8,891 nt of DNA. Source: GCA-2733415 sp964608925. GTDB lineage: Bacteria; Bacteroidota; Bacteroidia; Flavobacteriales; Flavobacteriaceae. The notes under the pieces were generated by a model. The model did no database searches and was not told where the DNA came from. It saw nothing but the letters and a program-made list of their open reading frames with translations. The stretch covers positions 1 to 8,891 of the forward strand of contig CAZSQD010000093.1 in NCBI GenBank assembly GCA_964608925.1. Reading direction: 5' to 3'. Position 1 is the stretch's first letter; every line of letters begins with the position of its first letter. The position numbers and the translations under genes are program-made. Below are positions 6,603-8,891 of the stretch, piece after piece.

Positions 6603-7056
6603 ATGCGCGCAGTCATTCAACGAGTAACCCAAGCATCAGTACATATAGATGCAAAATTACATTCCGAAATTAAAAACGGATTAGTAGTATTATTAGGTAT
6701 TGAAAATAATGATACCCGAGAAGATGTTTTATGGTTGACCAATAAAATTGCTAAAATGCGTATTTTCAGTGATGAAAACGGACTCATGAACAAATCGGTA
6801 CAAGATATAGATGGTGCCATTTTGGTAGTGAGTCAATTTACTTTATTTGCAAGTACAAAAAAAGGAAATAGACCAGGTTTTATACGTTCTGCAAAACCAG
6901 AAATTTCCATTCCTTTATATGAAAATTTTATAAAAAAAAATACAAATTTTAATTCAAAAACCCATCCAAACAGGAGTTTTTGGAGCTGAAATGCAGGTTT
7001 CGTTACTTAATAACGGACCCGTTACCATAACAGTAGATACTAAAAATAAAGAATAA
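6603..7056 (+). pseudogene. dtd: D-aminoacyl-tRNA deacylase, frameshifted at an A9 run
   Basis: DTD hydrolyses D-amino acids mischarged on tRNA and so keeps them out of protein. The opening MRAVIQRVTQASV is the family N-terminus, and S77-Q-F-T80-L is the conserved catalytic-pocket motif. After I110 the frame breaks at nine A (6932-6940) and the reading ends at a premature stop (6987-6989), giving 128 residues with an unrelated tail. Reading one base on restores GVFGAEMQV and NNGPVT, the Gly-Pro motif (7015-7020) whose cis-peptide gives DTD its chirality filter, and a normal stop at 7054-7056. The repaired protein is exactly 150 residues, usual for the family. The true stop overlaps the next start as TAATG. 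The unrepaired product lacks the filter and should be inactive. Sequencing error, true mutation and slippage-rescued expression all remain possible. Confidence 0.85.
6932..6940 (+). other. A9 homopolymer at the dtd frameshift
   Basis: Nine consecutive A, preceded by T and followed by T, lie inside dtd codons 110-113. Eight A would read I-K-K-I-Q and keep dtd open to 7056; nine A shift the frame. Runs of this length are known hotspots for polymerase slippage and for homopolymer-length errors in some sequencing methods. Confidence 0.8.
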
Positions 7057-7571
7057 TGGCATCACTTTTCGGACATGGATTATTAGGTTATACTTTTGCG
7101 AAAGTACTCCCTAAAAAACAAATAAAAACAGTATTGTGGTTAGCTATATTTTCTGCTATTTTACCAGATATTGATGTCCTTTCATTTAAAATGGGTATTC
7201 CTTATGAAAATTGGTTAGGGCATAGGGGGTTTACACATTCCATTGTGTTTGCAGTGCTTTGGGCAATAGTATGTGCATACTTTTTTGGGAAGCAAAATAA
7301 AATTATCTTTTTTACAGTGGTGTTTTTAGCAACGCTATCTCATGGAGTTTTAGACGCTATGACTACAGGAGGTTTAGGTGTTGGTTTTTTAATACCGTTT
7401 GAAAACTCACGTTACTTTTTCCCTTTTCGTCCTATACAAGTTTCGCCAATAGGTATAGAAAAGTTTTTTTCTGCATGGGGTTTGAAAGTAATTTTAAGTG
7501 AAATTATTTGGATAGGAGTACCGTGTATTGTTATTTTGGTAATAAATAGGATGAAAAATAAAAATGATTAA
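7056..7571 (+). CDS. Membrane-bound metal-dependent hydrolase, YdjM/DUF457 family
   Basis: The 171-residue inner-membrane protein belongs to the YdjM family (LexA-binding, inner membrane-associated putative hydrolase; DUF457). The metal-binding pattern is visible: H7 in the N-terminal GHGLLGY, D38 and D40 in LPDID, H56-RGFTH61 followed by Ser, and H96-x-x-x-D100 in SHGVLDAMT. Together these are the presumed divalent-metal site of a phosphatase-like or hydrolase fold whose substrate is unknown. Hydrophobic helices lie at about 25-37, 62-77, 82-100 and 145-164. The ATG shares one base with the repaired dtd stop (TAATG), and the last 8 bases overlap the next gene, so translation of all three is probably coupled. 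The YdjM name does not imply LexA control here; I see no SOS box. Confidence 0.85.
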   Translation: MASLFGHGLLGYTFAKVLPKKQIKTVLWLAIFSAILPDIDVLSFKMGIPYENWLGHRGFTHSIVFAVLWAIVCAYFFGKQNKIIFFTVVFLATLSHGVLDAMTTGGLGVGFLIPFENSRYFFPFRPIQVSPIGIEKFFSAWGLKVILSEIIWIGVPCIVILVINRMKNKND

Positions 7572-8891
7572 AAAAATAACACTAATATTTCTACTATTTA
7601 TTTTTTGTAAGCCGTTAGCTGCACAAGAAATATATAATTCATTTTCAATACCTAAAGGGTTAAAAGAAAATGCAAATGCTGTAATTCGTTTATCAGAAAC
7701 AGAGGTGATAATAGGTGCTATAGATGCAATGCGCGTTAAAAAAAAGAGAGTGGTAACTGTTTTGAATAAAAAGGGCAAAGAGCATGTTAATACCTATCTT
7801 TATTATGATAAAAGTATAGCAATTAGGAAATTATCGGCAAAAGTGTATGATGCTTTTGGTCAAGAAATTAAAAGATATAGGAAATCAGATTTTGATGATG
7901 AATCTGCAGTTTCTGGAGGTACTATGTATTCTGATTCTAGAGTTAAATATTTAAATTATATACCTAAAAAGTACCCTTATACCATTGAATTTGTTTCGGA
8001 ATATACCACTAAAACTACTGCAGGTTCACCTGCGTGGTTTCCTATAGATGGATACAATGTGAGTGTAGAAAAATCAACATATACATTTATCTCAGAAAAA
8101 ATTGGCTTCAAGAAAAAAATATACAACCCAAAAAGTTGGATACCTTTTGATTTACAAGAAAATGGAACGAGTATTACGTGTAAAATAACTAACCAAATGG
8201 CTATAAAATACGAAAATCAAGCACCAATTTTCACTCAGTTAATGCCATATGTAGATATCATGTTAAATCAATTTAGTTTGTATGGGAAAATTGGTGAGGC
8301 AGATAATTGGCAAGATTTTGGAAAATGGCAATATAATAACCTTTTAAAAGGACGAGATGAATTGGGAGATGAGTTGTTAGTTACGGTAAGTAAACTTACT
8401 CAAAATTTAACCAATCCATTAGATAAAGCAAGAGTAATTTATAAATACGTGCAAGATAATACCCGTTATATTAGTGTGCAATTAGGTATAGGAGGCTTGC
8501 AACCAGAAAGAGCAAATGATGTAGATCGTTTAAAATACGGGGACTGTAAAGGGTTAACCAACTATACGAAAGCATTGTTGCAATCACAAGGGATAGAGGC
8601 GTATTACGCAGAAGTATATTCAGGAGAGGATAAAAAAAATTTTGATAAAGAATTTACTTCTTTTCAAGGGGATCACATTATATTATGCTTGCCACAAAAA
8701 GAGGGTAATGTTTGGTTAGAGTGTACAAGTCAAACAATTCCTTTTGGTTTTTTAGGTGATTTTACAGATGATAGAGATGTGTTAGTGATGAAACCTAAAG
8801 GAGGAGAAATCATGCACACAACCAAATACACTCAAAAAGAAAATACTCAAAATACAAATACCCAAATAAATATTACCGCTGAAGCAGAACT
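7564..8891 (+). CDS. Secreted DUF3857 / transglutaminase-like protein, 3' end outside the window
   Basis: An open frame of at least 442 codons begins at ATG 7564, overlapping the hydrolase stop by 8 bases, and continues past the right edge. The N-terminus (MIKK, a hydrophobic core to L18, then AA before Q21) is a signal peptide with probable cleavage after A20; C15 is not in a lipobox. Residues about 30-200 match the DUF3857 domain of Bacteroidota. Residues about 280-400 match a transglutaminase/papain-like domain with C328 in YGDCKG, H371 in GDHIIL and E386 in WLECTS. The third triad residue is Glu rather than the more usual Asp. Such proteins act in the periplasm or on the cell surface; their substrates are mostly unknown, and protease, amidase or crosslinking roles are all possible. 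The stretch near 8815-8875 is rich in Thr, Asn and Gln and may be a linker before a C-terminal domain not seen here. Confidence 0.85.
   Translation, partial: MIKKITLIFLLFIFCKPLAAQEIYNSFSIPKGLKENANAVIRLSETEVIIGAIDAMRVKKKRVVTVLNKKGKEHVNTYLYYDKSIAIRKLSAKVYDAFGQEIKRYRKSDFDDESAVSGGTMYSDSRVKYLNYIPKKYPYTIEFVSEYTTKTTAGSPAWFPIDGYNVSVEKSTYTFISEKIGFKKKIYNPKSWIPFDLQENGTSITCKITNQMAIKYENQAPIFTQLMPYVDIMLNQFSLYGKIGEADNWQDFGKWQYNNLLKGRDELGDELLVTVSKLTQNLTNPLDKARVIYKYVQDNTRYISVQLGIGGLQPERANDVDRLKYGDCKGLTNYTKALLQSQGIEAYYAEVYSGEDKKNFDKEFTSFQGDHIILCLPQKEGNVWLECTSQTIPFGFLGDFTDDRDVLVMKPKGGEIMHTTKYTQKENTQNTNTQINITAEAE

Noticed and set aside
7564..7623. Lipoprotein signal at C15 of the DUF3857 protein
   Set aside because: The residues before Cys (LFIF) do not form a lipobox, and an AA-Q signal peptidase I site lies just after.
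8821..8875. Possible tandem repeat around repeated ACTCAAAA/AATAC words
   Set aside because: The similarity is imperfect and explained by a Thr/Asn/Gln-rich coding stretch in an AT-rich genome.

Overview
The window looks like ordinary chromosome of a flavobacterium (Bacteroidota, class Flavobacteriia). It is very AT-rich, lacks Shine-Dalgarno sequences, and has Bacteroidota-type -7 boxes (TAnnTTTG) just upstream of several starts. It also carries a GldA gliding-motility ABC ATPase and a DAHP synthase/chorismate mutase fusion, both characteristic of the group. I see no phage, insertion sequence, CRISPR array, rRNA or tRNA.

Layout. Positions 1-104 fold on paper into a compact three-way-junction RNA resembling the Flavo-1 family or a related dispersed flavobacterial element. 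It is followed by an exported DNA/RNA non-specific endonuclease (135-944). Next come an unrecognised two-helix membrane protein with coiled-coil-like ends (1026-1691) and, directly after its stop codon and in the same frame, an exported LACTB-like serine hydrolase (1692-2750). A bacterial-PH-domain membrane protein (2828-3448) converges, with an 8-bp gap, on gldA on the minus strand (3457-4353).

Divergent from gldA is a rightward housekeeping block. It holds the bifunctional DAHP synthase/chorismate mutase (4436-5521), rsgA (5540-6490) and dtd (6603-7056). A YdjM-type membrane metal-dependent hydrolase follows (7056-7571), then a secreted DUF3857/transglutaminase-like protein that runs off the right edge (7564-8891). 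The last three genes overlap end to end (1 bp and 8 bp) and are probably cotranscribed. The block joins the entry step of aromatic amino-acid synthesis, 30S maturation and D-aminoacyl-tRNA proofreading to two envelope proteins. I see no mechanistic link beyond shared expression.

The most notable observation is that dtd is frameshifted in a run of nine A. Removing one A restores a full 150-residue protein that includes the Gly-Pro chirality filter and ends in a TAATG junction with the next gene. This could be a sequencing error, a recent mutation, or a slippage site that corrects itself at transcription. The second is the structured RNA at the left edge. I found no convincing evidence of a wholly new multi-gene system.
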